Source: Thiomicrorhabdus sp. (GTDB lineage: Bacteria > Pseudomonadota > Gammaproteobacteria > Thiomicrospirales > Thiomicrospiraceae). Taken from it: a stretch of DNA of 64,000 bases. Under the pieces are notes generated by a model. That model searched no databases. It saw only the letters and a program-made list of their open reading frames with translations, and was not told the DNA's origin. Position 1 is the first letter of the stretch; each line of letters opens with the position of its first letter. The stretch spans positions 350,318 through 414,317 of the forward strand of contig NZ_OY782564.1 in NCBI RefSeq assembly GCF_963677875.1. Direction: 5' to 3'. Positions 51,225 through 60,584 of this stretch are shown here, piece after piece. Made by a program: the position numbers and the translations under genes.

Positions 51225-52646
51225 TCACGCAGGAAGCAGTAATTCCGCTTCAACCCAGTTGCTTCTTTCCGGTTGCAGTTTACGCGCAAGCTGACGCAAA
51301 GCATCCTGCAAGGCTTCTTCCAGAACAGGATGGTAGAAAGGTTTCTTTAAAAGATCGAATACGGTCTGTTTATCCTGAATCGCCCAAGCCAGCATATGGC
51401 CGATATGCTCCGCGTCCGCCATCAGCAGTTCCGCGCCCAGCAGTTCATGGGTATCGGGATCAGCATACAGCGACAAACCACCTTTATCCTGTCCCATCAC
51501 AATCGCGCGCCCATTACTGCGCTCCAGCATAAACGTCACGCTGACCGCACCCTGCTTTTCCGCCTGAGCATACGACATACCGATCAACCCAACCTGCGGT
51601 TCCGAGAAAGCCACACCCAACATTGCTTTGCGAGGGTAAGCTTTGACCTCTGGATAGGCAAAGGCATTCAAAACCGCCGCGCGCCCTTCGTCACCGGCTT
51701 CATGCAAAATCGGTCTGAAAGCATTGACGTCACCGGCAATAAAGATCGGTTTGTCTTCGATCTGCATGGTTTCGATATCGAAAGAAGGCATGCCACGTTC
51801 ATCCAGCTGAATTCCGGCAGCAGGCAGGTTCAAACCGGCTACATTCGGACGGCGCCCCAATGAACCGAGAACCAGATCAACGGTGATTTCTTCATCGCCG
51901 ACTTTCAGAAGCACCTCGTCCTCATTCTCCGGATTCAAGCTCAAATCAGCAGCCTGTCCAAGGTAGACGGTCATCTCCTGGCTCATTAATTTTTCGGCTT
52001 CGGCAATCAATTCCGGCGATGACAACCCCGCCATGGTATTTAACATTTCCACTGCCGTGACTTCCACCCCCAATCGCGCAAAAGCCTGTCCCAGCTCAAG
52101 ACCAATTACTCCCAAACCGATTACAGCCAGACGTTTCGGCAAACTTTCCAATTCAAAAATTTCATCACTGGTCTGCAATTTATCGCCCAGCGCCTTCCAC
52201 GGCCCCGGAACCACTGGCGTCGAACCGGTGCCGATAATGATTCGTTCAGCTTCAATCACTTCATCGCCGACTTTCAGTTGATTCGGGCCGACAAATTCTG
52301 CGTAACCTTCAATCAACTGACCTTCTTTCAGCGTCGCCGTCGTATTGGCATGAACTCCACCGCTGAACCGGTCTCGCAACTGGCGGACAAACGCCATCAC
52401 TTCGGCACCGTCGACTTCCAGTTTCTCGCCACCGGAAATACCGCAAGTTTCCAGATGAAGGCGTTGTTCATAGTGATTGGCGGCATGAATCAACGCCTTG
52501 GATGGCATGCAACCGACTCGTGCACAGGTCGTACCGTAAGGCCCACCGTGAATCATGACAAAATCGTCGGTCTGGCGACGAATATAACCAAGTGCATTTA
52601 AGCCGGCCGTCCCGGCCCCGATAATTGCGAATTTGACTTTACGCAT
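51225..52646 (-). CDS. Dihydrolipoamide-dehydrogenase-like FAD disulfide oxidoreductase
   Basis: This 473-residue protein has the FAD site FAIIGAGTAGLNALGYIR, the redox-active disulfide CARVGCMPSK, the NAD(P) site GLGVIGLELGQAFARLG, the second FAD motif IFIAGDVNAF and the catalytic HPVLEE near the C-terminus. It is stand-alone, not with pyruvate or 2-oxoglutarate dehydrogenase genes, so it may serve another dithiol or quinone substrate. The C-terminal part differs from classical Lpd. Confidence 0.85.
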   Translation of the reverse strand: MRKVKFAIIGAGTAGLNALGYIRRQTDDFVMIHGGPYGTTCARVGCMPSKALIHAANHYEQRLHLETCGISGGEKLEVDGAEVMAFVRQLRDRFSGGVHANTTATLKEGQLIEGYAEFVGPNQLKVGDEVIEAERIIIGTGSTPVVPGPWKALGDKLQTSDEIFELESLPKRLAVIGLGVIGLELGQAFARLGVEVTAVEMLNTMAGLSSPELIAEAEKLMSQEMTVYLGQAADLSLNPENEDEVLLKVGDEEITVDLVLGSLGRRPNVAGLNLPAAGIQLDERGMPSFDIETMQIEDKPIFIAGDVNAFRPILHEAGDEGRAAVLNAFAYPEVKAYPRKAMLGVAFSEPQVGLIGMSYAQAEKQGAVSVTFMLERSNGRAIVMGQDKGGLSLYADPDTHELLGAELLMADAEHIGHMLAWAIQDKQTVFDLLKKPFYHPVLEEALQDALRQLARKLQPERSNWVEAELLLPA

Positions 52647-52974
52647 AAAAACCTCCTATTCAAAAGCATTGGCCAATAATCTGATTGCAAGACGAACTCA
52701 AAACCCTGCCGGGTAAATAGCCCGAAACAAGGCGGCACATATCATTGCTGGAGAAAATTCCAGTCCGCGCAATCAGCGCTGTGGTCAAAGTAGTTTACTT
52801 GGCTAAATCGAGAGAGAATTTGGCTGTTATATGACAATCTATAATGATCGTTCGCAGCTGAACGCATACCAGCGATCAGCAGAATGTTTTTAATCTTAGC
52901 AGGAATAGGAAAGAAAAAAGCGGTAAGTCACTGCATGCAACTTACCATTTGACATAAAGATGATTTAAAACAAA
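52647..52974. other. Intergenic region between trpC and the flavoprotein gene
   Basis: About 328 bases. The left end should hold the flavoprotein promoter, but I cannot pick a convincing one. A TATAAT on the plus strand (near 52840) has no matching -35. The right end holds the trpC terminator. Confidence 0.4.
52908..52946 (-). terminator. Terminator of trpC
   Basis: GGTAAGT-TGCATGCAGTG-ACTTACC is followed by GCTTTTTTC on the minus strand, 29 bases past trpC. Confidence 0.8.
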
Positions 52975-53775
52975 TTACCGGAAGAGTTCAGCCAGCTTTT
53001 CGCCTGGATTGTCGGCTCGCATAAAGGCCTCGCCAACCAAGAAAGAGTTCACATGATGCTCGCGCATTCTGGCGACGTCTTCCGGCCCCAAAATTCCACT
53101 TTCGGTAATAACAATACGGTCATCCGGAATCTTATCCAGCATTTTCAGCGTGGTTCCCAAGGTTACCTCAAACGTGTGCAGGTCACGGTTATTAATACCG
53201 ATCATCGGCAACGGCAGACGCAAGGCACGATCCAGTTCTTCTTCGTTATGCACTTCGATCAAAACATCCAAGCCAAGCTGCAAAGCGGTTTCCGTCAACT
53301 CAAACATCTGAGCATCGCCGATCGCCGCGGCAATCAGTAAAATACAGTCGGCACCGATGACACGAGCCTCGTACACCTGATAATCATCAATAATGAAATC
53401 TTTACGGATAATCGGCAGATCAACCGCCGCACGCACCTGTTGCAGGTACTCGTTGGAGCCTTGGAAAAAATCCCGATCGGTCAACACCGACAAACAAGCG
53501 GCGCCGTTCGCCTCATAGCTTTTAGCAATCGCCTCCGGATCAAAAGGATCGCGTAAAATGCCTTTGGACGGTGATGCTTTTTTGATTTCCGCAATCACCG
53601 CCGATTGGCCATCATCCAGCTTTGCCTGTAATGCATCGGCAAAACCGCGAGTCGGTGACGTTGTCATCATTAATGCTTTCTGCTTCATTTCGCGCAGAGG
53701 AATTTTCTCGCACCCTTCCTGAATTTCTTCCATTTTGCGGAAAATAATCTTCTTCAAAATCGTCGGCGTACTCAT
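52975..53775 (-). CDS. trpC: Indole-3-glycerol phosphate synthase
   Basis: TrpC closes the indole ring in tryptophan synthesis. TIM-barrel motifs are [58 protein letters not shown] and ITESGI. It has 266 residues and is monofunctional (no TrpF part). It follows trpD after an unusual insert of two unrelated genes. Confidence 0.96.
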   Translation of the reverse strand: MSTPTILKKIIFRKMEEIQEGCEKIPLREMKQKALMMTTSPTRGFADALQAKLDDGQSAVIAEIKKASPSKGILRDPFDPEAIAKSYEANGAACLSVLTDRDFFQGSNEYLQQVRAAVDLPIIRKDFIIDDYQVYEARVIGADCILLIAAAIGDAQMFELTETALQLGLDVLIEVHNEEELDRALRLPLPMIGINNRDLHTFEVTLGTTLKMLDKIPDDRIVITESGILGPEDVARMREHHVNSFLVGEAFMRADNPGEKLAELFR

Positions 53776-53863
53776 CTTTAAACCTTATTTCTTGATGTGC
53801 GCGCTAGTTTATCATTTTTTGCTTTGGGAACGAATAACAGGAAGAAAGCCGTTTTGAAAAAGC

Positions 53864-53904
53864 AAGGAAGAATAAAAAGAAAAAAAGAAAAAGAAAAAGA
53901 AAAA
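53864..53904. repeat. A/G-rich low-complexity tract
   Basis: Mostly purine stretch with repeating AAAAAG units in the 200-base gap between the PLAT gene and trpC. On the transcribed strand it is a U/C-rich tract upstream of trpC. Confidence 0.8.
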
Positions 53905-53928
53905 CAAAATTCATTCGGAAAATGGCCA

Positions 53929-53957
53929 CCTGAAACCCTGCATAACAGAGTTTCAGG
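53929..53957 (-). terminator. Long hairpin after the PLAT gene
   Basis: A 12-bp stem with one wobble (CCTGAAACTCTG / CAGGGTTTCAGG, 5-base loop) lies 21 bases past the PLAT stop. No U-run follows directly, but the U/C-rich tract comes 25 bases later. Confidence 0.55.
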
Positions 53958-53977
53958 ATTGTAAACTGTCTCTAACC

Positions 53978-54364
53978 CTAACTAGGGTAAATAGTGATCC
54001 ACCTTTCTGTACCAGTCCAGTCATTATAATTAAAGGTAGCGGCATAGTTTTCTTCACCACCTGGAACATCTTCTCTTACCAGAACATATCCAAGATGCCA
54101 ATCAGGAGCCGACCCCGACCCATCATTGTATACCCTAAGCTCCGTCAGAACGCCCAAGCTAAAATTATTTCTGATTTTGTAATCATCTGTATCATTCTGC
54201 TCAAAGTCATTGTATCCAACAGTATCCATTTCGTGGATCTCAGTTTGTCCATTCTCTCCGACTAATTGCATTTTTATCGTGGCATTCGTCCCAGCCTTTC
54301 TTACATCACTGGTATGAATTGTTAGTACATAGGATGTATTTCCCATTTTTTCTTCGCTGCTCAT
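53978..54364 (-). CDS. Single-domain PLAT/LH2 protein
   Basis: This 128-residue protein is a stand-alone PLAT domain: SYVLTIHTSDVRKAGTNATI, an LG-spaced strand (NNFSLGVLTELRVYNDGSGS), APDWHLGYVLV and a C-terminal TGTERWITIY. PLAT domains bind lipids or proteins and usually sit on larger enzymes. There is no signal peptide. The ribosome site AGGAGAG is good. It lies between DUF454 and trpC inside the trp cluster, a place I would not expect. Confidence 0.8.
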   Translation of the reverse strand: MSSEEKMGNTSYVLTIHTSDVRKAGTNATIKMQLVGENGQTEIHEMDTVGYNDFEQNDTDDYKIRNNFSLGVLTELRVYNDGSGSAPDWHLGYVLVREDVPGGEENYAATFNYNDWTGTERWITIYPS

Positions 54365-54528
54365 CTTTTGCTCTCCTAATATTATTGAATAACAATCAGT
54401 ACTTTTACCAATCTACTGACAAATCCAATTTATTAAGAAAAAATACCCAGGTCAATAAAAATAAGCAAATATACGCAAAAAAAAATAAATGCCAGTTTAA
54501 AAATACTCAGAAACGAACTGATGAAAAT

Positions 54529-54909
54529 TCAGTTCTTCGATTCACTGTTTTTTTCGGGAATACGCCACATAAAAAAGAGCAGAACGGCGCCAATACTAAT
54601 CAGCATTAACTGCAGCCAATAACGATCGTGGACAATAGCAATGGAAATAGAGAAAGTCACCAGAATCACCCAAGTGGCGCGCTTTTTGGTTGCGCGCAAC
54701 ATAGTGCGTTCGTTTTCCCAGCGCCGAAGGTCGGCACCGATATAACGATTACTCAGAAGTGCCTTGTGGAAACGCGGCGAACTTTCGGCAAAACAGGCCG
54801 CCGCCAGGATCATAAACGGAGTCGTAGGGAGCAAAGGCAAAAAAATTCCCACAAAACCCAGCAGAAAAAACAGCACCCCAGCGAGAAAAAGCACATGCCG
54901 CTTCAGCAT
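54529..54909 (-). CDS. DUF454 (YbaN-like) inner-membrane protein
   Basis: This 126-residue protein has a signature LGFVGIFLPLLPTTPFMILA at the N-terminus and three hydrophobic segments. YbaN-family proteins are small membrane proteins of unknown role. It lies 22 bases after trpD and is likely co-transcribed with it. Confidence 0.85.
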   Translation of the reverse strand: MLKRHVLFLAGVLFFLLGFVGIFLPLLPTTPFMILAAACFAESSPRFHKALLSNRYIGADLRRWENERTMLRATKKRATWVILVTFSISIAIVHDRYWLQLMLISIGAVLLFFMWRIPEKNSESKN

Positions 54910-54931
54910 TTTACGCTATCCGTTCAGAACA

Positions 54932-55951
54932 TTAGAATGCTTGAGTTCTAGCAATGAATTCATTCAACTTCTGCTGCGCCAATCCGTCAGAAATGATTTT
55001 TCGCGCCAACTGCACCCCATCAGCATAAGTTGATGCCAAACCGGCAACATAAATCGATGCACCGGCATTCAAGCAGATAATATCTTTTGCGGCCCCTTCA
55101 CTGTTGGCAAAGGCGGCACGGATAATATTCAGACTTTCCTGAGCGGAATCGACCGCCAAACCGGTTAAATCTGCATGATCCATATCGTAGTCACAGGGGT
55201 TAATTTCCCATTGGGAAATCTGCCCGTCCTTGAGTTCGCTCACAAATGTTTTTGCCGCAACGGAGATTTCGTCCAAGCCATCCTCTGCCGCGACCACCAT
55301 GACATGCTTCGACCCCAATCGCTGTAGCACTTCGGCAAAAACCGGGCCCAGTTCCTTACTGAACACCCCAACGACTTGGTAAGGTGCATCGGCAGGATTC
55401 GTTAAAGGGCCAAGCATATTAAACAAAGTACGCACCCCCATCTCTTTACGCGCACCGATCACATACTTCATCGCACTGTGATGCGCTGGTGCAAACATAA
55501 AACCGATTCCCAGCTCATCGATGCATTCGGCAACCTGATCCGCACTCAAAGCCAGATTCACCCCGGCTGCCTCCAGCACATCGGCACTGCCGGACTTGCT
55601 GGAAAAAGAGCGATTACCGTGTTTTGCTACCGTTGCACCGGCGGCGGCGGCAACAAAAGCGCTCGCGGTCGAAATATTAAACGTACTGGCACCGTCCCCG
55701 CCGGTTCCACAAGTATCGACCAGATGAGTTTTATCCTTAATCTGCACCGCCGTAGCCAGCTCGCGCATCACTTTTACTGCCGCAGTCATTTCTTCGACAC
55801 TTTCACTTTTCATCCGCAAAGCGGCAAGAATCGCACCGATCTGCGCATCGGAGGCTTCTCCAGTCATAAACTGGCGCATGACCGAGTCCATCTCTTCGGC
55901 CGATAAATCGTGGCCGTTTAGAATTTGCTCCAAAGCGATTTTTAGTTCCAT
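54932..55951 (-). CDS. trpD: Anthranilate phosphoribosyltransferase
   Basis: TrpD joins anthranilate and PRPP. It shows the PRPP site DTCGTGGDGASTFNISTASA, KHGNRSFSSKSGSADVLEA and LGPLTNPADAPYQVVGVF. It starts at MELKIALEQI (339 residues, as in E. coli TrpD); an earlier in-frame reading adds 11 residues. It lies 63 bases after trpG. Confidence 0.95.
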   Translation of the reverse strand: MELKIALEQILNGHDLSAEEMDSVMRQFMTGEASDAQIGAILAALRMKSESVEEMTAAVKVMRELATAVQIKDKTHLVDTCGTGGDGASTFNISTASAFVAAAAGATVAKHGNRSFSSKSGSADVLEAAGVNLALSADQVAECIDELGIGFMFAPAHHSAMKYVIGARKEMGVRTLFNMLGPLTNPADAPYQVVGVFSKELGPVFAEVLQRLGSKHVMVVAAEDGLDEISVAAKTFVSELKDGQISQWEINPCDYDMDHADLTGLAVDSAQESLNIIRAAFANSEGAAKDIICLNAGASIYVAGLASTYADGVQLARKIISDGLAQQKLNEFIARTQAF

Positions 55952-56014
55952 AACGATTTCCATTTCAATTTGCAGATTCGACAAAAAGCTCGATAAAGGT
56001 TGTCAGAGCAGTCT

Positions 56015-56623
56015 TCAACAATGCCCCAGAGTGGTTTTCAGACACTTGATGTCCAAAAAGTTGCGCAACATCTGATGCCCCTGTTCGGTCAAAATCGATT
56101 CCGGATGAAACTGCACGCCTTCAATGGCCATCTCTTTATGACGAACGCCCATGATTTCATCAAAACTGCCGTCCTCGTTTTGCGTCCAAGCGGTAATTTC
56201 CAGACATTCAGGCAAACTTTCCTTCTCAATCACCAGAGAATGGTAACGCGTGGTTTCCACCGGATTCGGAAGATTCGTGAACATTCCGGAGTCATGGTGG
56301 TAAACAGGCGAAGTCTTGCCATGCATCACCTGCTTGGCACGAATGATTTTTCCACCAAAGGCCTGGCCGATCGATTGATGCCCAAGACAAACCCCCATAA
56401 TCGGAATCTGTCCGGCGAAATGCTTGATGGCTTCAACCGAAATTCCGGCTTCCGTCGGAGTGCATGGACCGGGAGAAATGACCAAAAACTCAGGATCCAG
56501 AGTTTTAATGGTTTCCAAATCGATCTGATCATTGCGATAAACCTCAACCTGCTGTCCCAGCTCGCCGAAATACTGCACCAGGTTATAGGTAAAAGAGTCG
56601 TAGTTATCAATCATTAACAACAT
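56015..56623 (-). CDS. trpG: Anthranilate synthase component II (glutamine amidotransferase)
   Basis: TrpG supplies ammonia to TrpE. It shows the nucleophile loop [11 protein letters not shown], the [11 protein letters not shown] oxyanion part and the [11 protein letters not shown] catalytic His-Glu. It has 202 residues. It may also serve aminodeoxychorismate synthase, which is known for some TrpG proteins. It follows trpE by 11 bases. Confidence 0.95.
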   Translation of the reverse strand: MLLMIDNYDSFTYNLVQYFGELGQQVEVYRNDQIDLETIKTLDPEFLVISPGPCTPTEAGISVEAIKHFAGQIPIMGVCLGHQSIGQAFGGKIIRAKQVMHGKTSPVYHHDSGMFTNLPNPVETTRYHSLVIEKESLPECLEITAWTQNEDGSFDEIMGVRHKEMAIEGVQFHPESILTEQGHQMLRNFLDIKCLKTTLGHC

Positions 56624-56634
56624 AATATAGCTTC

Positions 56635-58140
56635 CTATTTGTGGCCTGGTTGCGGATTCTGCGTTTGCAGCCCTTCGGTGACGAACTGGGCAGCGCGGAA
56701 AACCGCCCGCCCCTTATTCATGGTTTCATCCCACTCAGACTGTGGAACAGAGTCGGCAACGATCCCCGCACCGGCCTGAACAAACAATTTATTATCCCTG
56801 ATGACGGCTGTACGTATCGCAATTGCCGTATCCATATTGCCCTGCCAGCCAAGATAACCGACGGCTCCTGCATAAATACCACGCTTGACCGGTTCAAGCT
56901 CATCGATAATTTCCATTGCGCGAATTTTCGGCGCCCCAGAAACCGTACCGGCCGGAAACGCCGCCCGCAGCACATCCATAGCCGTCATCCCCGGCTTGAT
57001 TTGTCCGATTACATTGGAAACAATGTGCATCACGTGCGAATACCGTTCCACAACCATTTTTTCGGTCAACTCGACCGAGCCAATCTGTGCAATGCGTCCA
57101 ACATCATTCCGCCCCAAATCAATCAGCATCAGATGCTCGGCAATCTCTTTCGGATCTTGCAAAAGTTCTTCTTCCAACGCCACGTCTTTTTCGATCGTTA
57201 CACCACGACGGCGAGTGCCGGCAATCGGGCGCACAGTGACTTCGCCATTTTCCAGGCGCACCAGGATTTCCGGTGACGAACCGACAACATGCGTATCATC
57301 CAGATTCAAGTAGTACATGTACGGCGACGGGTTCAAGTGCCGCAGGGCGCGATATAAATCCATTGGCGATTCCGAGAAGTCGACCGACATCTGCTGGGAG
57401 ATAACCACCTGCATCGCGTCACCGGCCAGAATGTACTCTTGAATCTTTTCAACCGCAGCCTTGAATTCTTCCTCCCCAAAACTGGATTGAAAATCACTCT
57501 CGTCAATTTTTGATTCGCTCGGCAGATCACGCGGCACCGCCAGTGGCTCGGACAGACCGGCACAAAGCTCGTCAATCCGTTTCAGCGCGGCGTCATAGGC
57601 ATTTTCGGCGTTCAAATCAGCATGCACAATGACATGAACCTGACCGCTGAGATTATCAAAAACCACCAGCTCTTCGGAAACCATCAGCAGTATATCCGCC
57701 GCACCGATATCGTCCTGCTGGGGCATGCTCTGCTGTAATCTCGGCTCAATATAACGCACCGTATCATAGCCGAAATAGCCAACCAGACCGCCGCTGAAAG
57801 CCGGCATATCGGGCTTGTGTAAAACTTTGAATTGCTGCTGATACGCTTCGATCCACGCCAAAGGGTCTTCACTGACCTGCTGCTGAATCAATTCCTCACC
57901 GAGATACTCACGAATCTGTTTGCCATGTACCTCGATACGTCTTTGACACGGCAGGCCGATAATCGAATAGCGTCCCCACTTCTCTCCGCCCTGTACCGAT
58001 TCTAAAAGATAGGAATAAGCCCCTTTGGCAAGTTTGTGGTAAACACTTAGGGGCGTATCGAAGTCCGACAAGACCGTGCGCATCACAGGGACACGACGGT
58101 AGCCTTGTTGAGCAAGGGTAGCAAAAACGGCTGCGTCCAT
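56635..58140 (-). CDS. trpE: Anthranilate synthase component I
   Basis: TrpE makes anthranilate from chorismate. The tryptophan feedback site [15 protein letters not shown] is intact, so it should be inhibited by Trp. Catalytic motifs are [20 protein letters not shown] and [18 protein letters not shown]. It has 501 residues. A leader ORF and hairpins lie upstream. Confidence 0.96.
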   Translation of the reverse strand: MDAAVFATLAQQGYRRVPVMRTVLSDFDTPLSVYHKLAKGAYSYLLESVQGGEKWGRYSIIGLPCQRRIEVHGKQIREYLGEELIQQQVSEDPLAWIEAYQQQFKVLHKPDMPAFSGGLVGYFGYDTVRYIEPRLQQSMPQQDDIGAADILLMVSEELVVFDNLSGQVHVIVHADLNAENAYDAALKRIDELCAGLSEPLAVPRDLPSESKIDESDFQSSFGEEEFKAAVEKIQEYILAGDAMQVVISQQMSVDFSESPMDLYRALRHLNPSPYMYYLNLDDTHVVGSSPEILVRLENGEVTVRPIAGTRRRGVTIEKDVALEEELLQDPKEIAEHLMLIDLGRNDVGRIAQIGSVELTEKMVVERYSHVMHIVSNVIGQIKPGMTAMDVLRAAFPAGTVSGAPKIRAMEIIDELEPVKRGIYAGAVGYLGWQGNMDTAIAIRTAVIRDNKLFVQAGAGIVADSVPQSEWDETMNKGRAVFRAAQFVTEGLQTQNPQPGHK

Positions 58141-58203
58141 GAAAAATCTGCCTTGATTGTGAAATCAGAAAATATTAAAAAAATAAACGGGTTACAGAGG
58201 TTC

Positions 58204-58353
58204 TTAACGATTCTTCGCCTGCTGGCGAAGCCATCGGCGGAATTGCCAATAACGGTAGATTCCGCTGACAGAACATGTCACAGGGCGAAACAACTGAAGG
58301 AATAACACTCTCGCGAAAGAGAAAAAAGATAAAGAAGTGGAATCGTTTTTCAT
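58204..58353 (-). CDS. Candidate trp leader peptide / short ORF upstream of trpE
   Basis: A 49-codon ORF begins at ATG 58353 and ends 63 bases before the trpE start. It contains two Trp codons near its end (IYRYWQFRRWLRQQ). It overlaps the 7-bp hairpin CTTCGCC-AGCA-GGCGAAG and a larger GCGGAAT/ATTCCGC stem, and a T7 tract follows between it and trpE. This suggests attenuation, but the Trp codons are not adjacent and no classic terminator stem precedes the T-run. It could also be a chance ORF. Confidence 0.4.
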   Translation of the reverse strand: MKNDSTSLSFFSFARVLFLQLFRPVTCSVSGIYRYWQFRRWLRQQAKNR

Positions 58354-58370
58354 TAAGTTGTCTCAACTAT
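58354..58370. promoter_or_regulatory. Small inverted repeat upstream of the trp leader ORF
   Basis: AGTTG-TCT-CAACT lies just before the leader start codon. It could be an operator or a small RNA hairpin. It does not match the E. coli TrpR operator. Confidence 0.3.
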
Positions 58371-58390
58371 ATAAATGTATCAGATAATCG

Positions 58391-58421
58391 AAGAAAACGG
58401 GGGCTGAGACGGGCGCCCCCG
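58391..58421 (-). terminator. Terminator of gph
   Basis: CGGGGGC and GCCCCCG form a 7-bp stem with a 10-base loop, followed by TTTTC on the minus strand. It separates gph from trpE, so trpE needs its own promoter. Confidence 0.7.
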
Positions 58422-58428
58422 CGACGAA

Positions 58429-59106
58429 TTACTTCGCTTCCAGATATTTTTGCAGTTCCGTAAATGAATCCATCACCACATCCGGTTCGTAATCACGAAT
58501 ATCTTCTCCGTGATTATAGCCGTAAGTCATGCAGAAAATATGGAACCCTGCCGCTCTGGCCGCTTTAACATCCGATTTGGAATCACCGATCATTAACGCG
58601 TTTTCCGGTTTGACACCCAATTGCTCCGCCGCAAACAGCAACGGCATCGGGTGCGGTTTTTTCTCGGCGCAGGTGTCTCCGGACACGACCACTTCGAAGT
58701 AATCGAAAAGCCCCTTGTCTTTCAACAGAGGAATCGTGAAAGCTTCTGCTTTGTTGGTTACACAGGCAACACGATACCCCTGTTCCTTCATCCATTCGAT
58801 TCCTTCAACAACGCCATCGTAAACGCGACTGCGCTGAGAAGTGTTGTGCTTATACAATTCCAGGAAGATCGGATAGGCTTTATCCATCAGCTCCTGATCC
58901 GGCATACCCTCAACCGAGTTGATCAAAGCGCGTTCTGTCAAACGCTGCACACCGTTTCCTACCCAGTTACGCACGGCATCTTCACCACGTACCGGCATAT
59001 CCAGTTGTTTCATCATCTCATCGACGCAGTAAGCCAGATCAGGCACACTGTCGATCAGAGTTCCGTCCAGATCAATTAATACAAAGCCCGGTTTGAATTT
59101 TTCCAT
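58429..59106 (-). CDS. gph: Phosphoglycolate phosphatase
   Basis: Gph is a HAD-superfamily phosphatase that removes 2-phosphoglycolate. Motifs are FVLIDLDGTLIDSVPDL (nucleophile and acid Asp), VTNKAEAF, and GDSKSDVKAARAAG. I start at the second Met of the MMEKF start (225 residues). It lies between rpe and trpE, a common order in gammaproteobacteria. In an autotroph it would salvage RuBisCO oxygenation product, but no RuBisCO gene is in the window. Confidence 0.9.
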   Translation of the reverse strand: MEKFKPGFVLIDLDGTLIDSVPDLAYCVDEMMKQLDMPVRGEDAVRNWVGNGVQRLTERALINSVEGMPDQELMDKAYPIFLELYKHNTSQRSRVYDGVVEGIEWMKEQGYRVACVTNKAEAFTIPLLKDKGLFDYFEVVVSGDTCAEKKPHPMPLLFAAEQLGVKPENALMIGDSKSDVKAARAAGFHIFCMTYGYNHGEDIRDYEPDVVMDSFTELQKYLEAK

Positions 59107-59160
59107 CATGTTTCATCTCTTCTTCGGTTTTTCAAAGACACCGCCGAAACGGCATCTCCA

Positions 59161-59216
59161 AAACAACAAAACGCCGGCGCTCCATCCTGCATTTATGGAG
59201 ATCAACACCGGCGTTT
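59161..59216 (-). terminator. Terminator of rpe with nested stems
   Basis: A 9-bp outer stem (AAACGCCGG / CCGGCGTTT) encloses an inner CTCCAT/ATGGAG stem, and a T-rich tail follows on the minus strand. Confidence 0.75.
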
Positions 59217-59243
59217 ACGGTTTAGCGGGATTGCGTGCCGAAA

Positions 59244-59948
59244 TTACGCTTTTGCAAGCTCGTCACGCATCTGCTGGATCACCGTATCGTAACGGTTTGC
59301 ATCGCCGGCATTCGCTTTGCCGAAGATTCCGGAACCAGAAACAAAAGTGTCACAACCGGCAGCGGCGACTTCACGGATATTTTCAACCTTGACTCCGCCA
59401 TCAATTTCCAAACGGATGTCGCGCCCGGATGCATCGATCAGCTGACGAGCAGCTTTCAATTTTTCCAAGGCCTGCGGAATGAACGATTGTCCTCCAAAGC
59501 CCGGATTGACCGACATGATCAGAATCATATCGATTTTATCCATCACATGCTCCAGGTAGCTTAAAGAAGTATGCGGGTTGAAAACCAGACCGGCCTTAGC
59601 GCCCATGTCTTTGATCATCGCCAGAGAACGGTCGATGTGATCAGAAGCTTCCGGGTGGAAAGTGACATAGTCAGCACCGGCGTTGATAAAGTCAGGGATG
59701 ATGCGATCTACCGGTTTAACCATAAGGTGAACATCGATCGGAGCCTTAACCCCTTCTGCATCCATGAACTTCTTCAGGGATTCGCAAACCAAAGGCCCGA
59801 TTGTCAGGTTAGGAACATAGTGGTTATCCATTACATCGAAGTGAACCACATCCGCTCCGGCTGCGATTACATCCTTAACATCCTTACCCAATTGTGCAAA
59901 ATCGGCCGACAGAATCGAAGGCGCAATCCAGTTTTCTTGTTTTGCCAT
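59244..59948 (-). CDS. rpe: Ribulose-phosphate 3-epimerase
   Basis: Rpe interconverts ribulose-5-phosphate and xylulose-5-phosphate in the pentose phosphate and Calvin cycles. TIM-barrel motifs are [52 protein letters not shown] and EIDGGVK. It has 234 residues. It is separated from gph by a terminator. Confidence 0.96.
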   Translation of the reverse strand: MAKQENWIAPSILSADFAQLGKDVKDVIAAGADVVHFDVMDNHYVPNLTIGPLVCESLKKFMDAEGVKAPIDVHLMVKPVDRIIPDFINAGADYVTFHPEASDHIDRSLAMIKDMGAKAGLVFNPHTSLSYLEHVMDKIDMILIMSVNPGFGGQSFIPQALEKLKAARQLIDASGRDIRLEIDGGVKVENIREVAAAGCDTFVSGSGIFGKANAGDANRYDTVIQQMRDELAKA

Positions 59949-60078
59949 CTTTATAACACCTTAATAAATAAATATAAAAAAATAATGCGTGCATTTTAAC
60001 AGCATACTTATAAAATGGGCAAAAAAATGGCGCCCCGCCGGGAATGGCGTTTCTGTCATTATTTATTCATAAATAGCC

Positions 60079-60086
60079 GCTATAAT
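60079..60086 (+). promoter_or_regulatory. Candidate promoter of psiE-like gene
   Basis: TATAAT at 60081-60086 lies 28 bases before the start of the PsiE-like gene. No good -35 is present. Confidence 0.35.
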
Positions 60087-60114
60087 GCTCGCTTTAGCGA
60101 TAGGGAGTTTTTTG

Positions 60115-60561
60115 ATGTCAAACGAGTCTGATCTGTTGCCGACACGTCGCAATCGCCCCCCCACCAAACCGGAAAAAAGCTTTAAAAAACTGATTCACTT
60201 TTTCGAGTTCATCGGTCTGGTCATCATCGCCCTTGCCACAATCTATGCCGGCGGACACGAAGCCTATCGCATGATTCTCAACCACACCGTCACGCTGGGC
60301 GACCTGCTTTTACTCTTTTTATATCTCGAAGTGCTGGCAATGGTTGCCATCTATCTGGATTCCGGAAAGCTGCCGATTCGCCTGCCGCTTTATATCGCCA
60401 TCGTCGCTCTGGCCCGTTATCTGATTCTCGACATGAAGTCACTGAGCGAATGGCAAATGCTGGCCATCGCCGCAACCATTACTCTGATTACCATATCAAC
60501 GCTGATTTTGCGGTTCGGGAGCCTCAAATACCCTTACGCAAACAAGCAAAAAGACGATTAA
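60115..60561 (+). CDS. PsiE-like (phosphate-starvation-inducible) membrane protein
   Basis: This 148-residue protein starts at MSNESDLLP (AGGGAG upstream). It has four hydrophobic segments after a cytoplasmic N-terminus. The motif LGDLLLLFLYLEVLAMVAIY and ARYLILDM match the PsiE family. The family's role is unknown. It lies 23 bases before purC. Confidence 0.8.
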   Translation: MSNESDLLPTRRNRPPTKPEKSFKKLIHFFEFIGLVIIALATIYAGGHEAYRMILNHTVTLGDLLLLFLYLEVLAMVAIYLDSGKLPIRLPLYIAIVALARYLILDMKSLSEWQMLAIAATITLITISTLILRFGSLKYPYANKQKDD

Positions 60562-60584
60562 ACATTTAAAGGACAGGATATCTT

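Noticed and set aside
58175-58366. 63-codon reading overlapping the trp leader ORF
   Set aside because: It has no Trp codons or family features; the other frame is the better candidate, though still uncertain.
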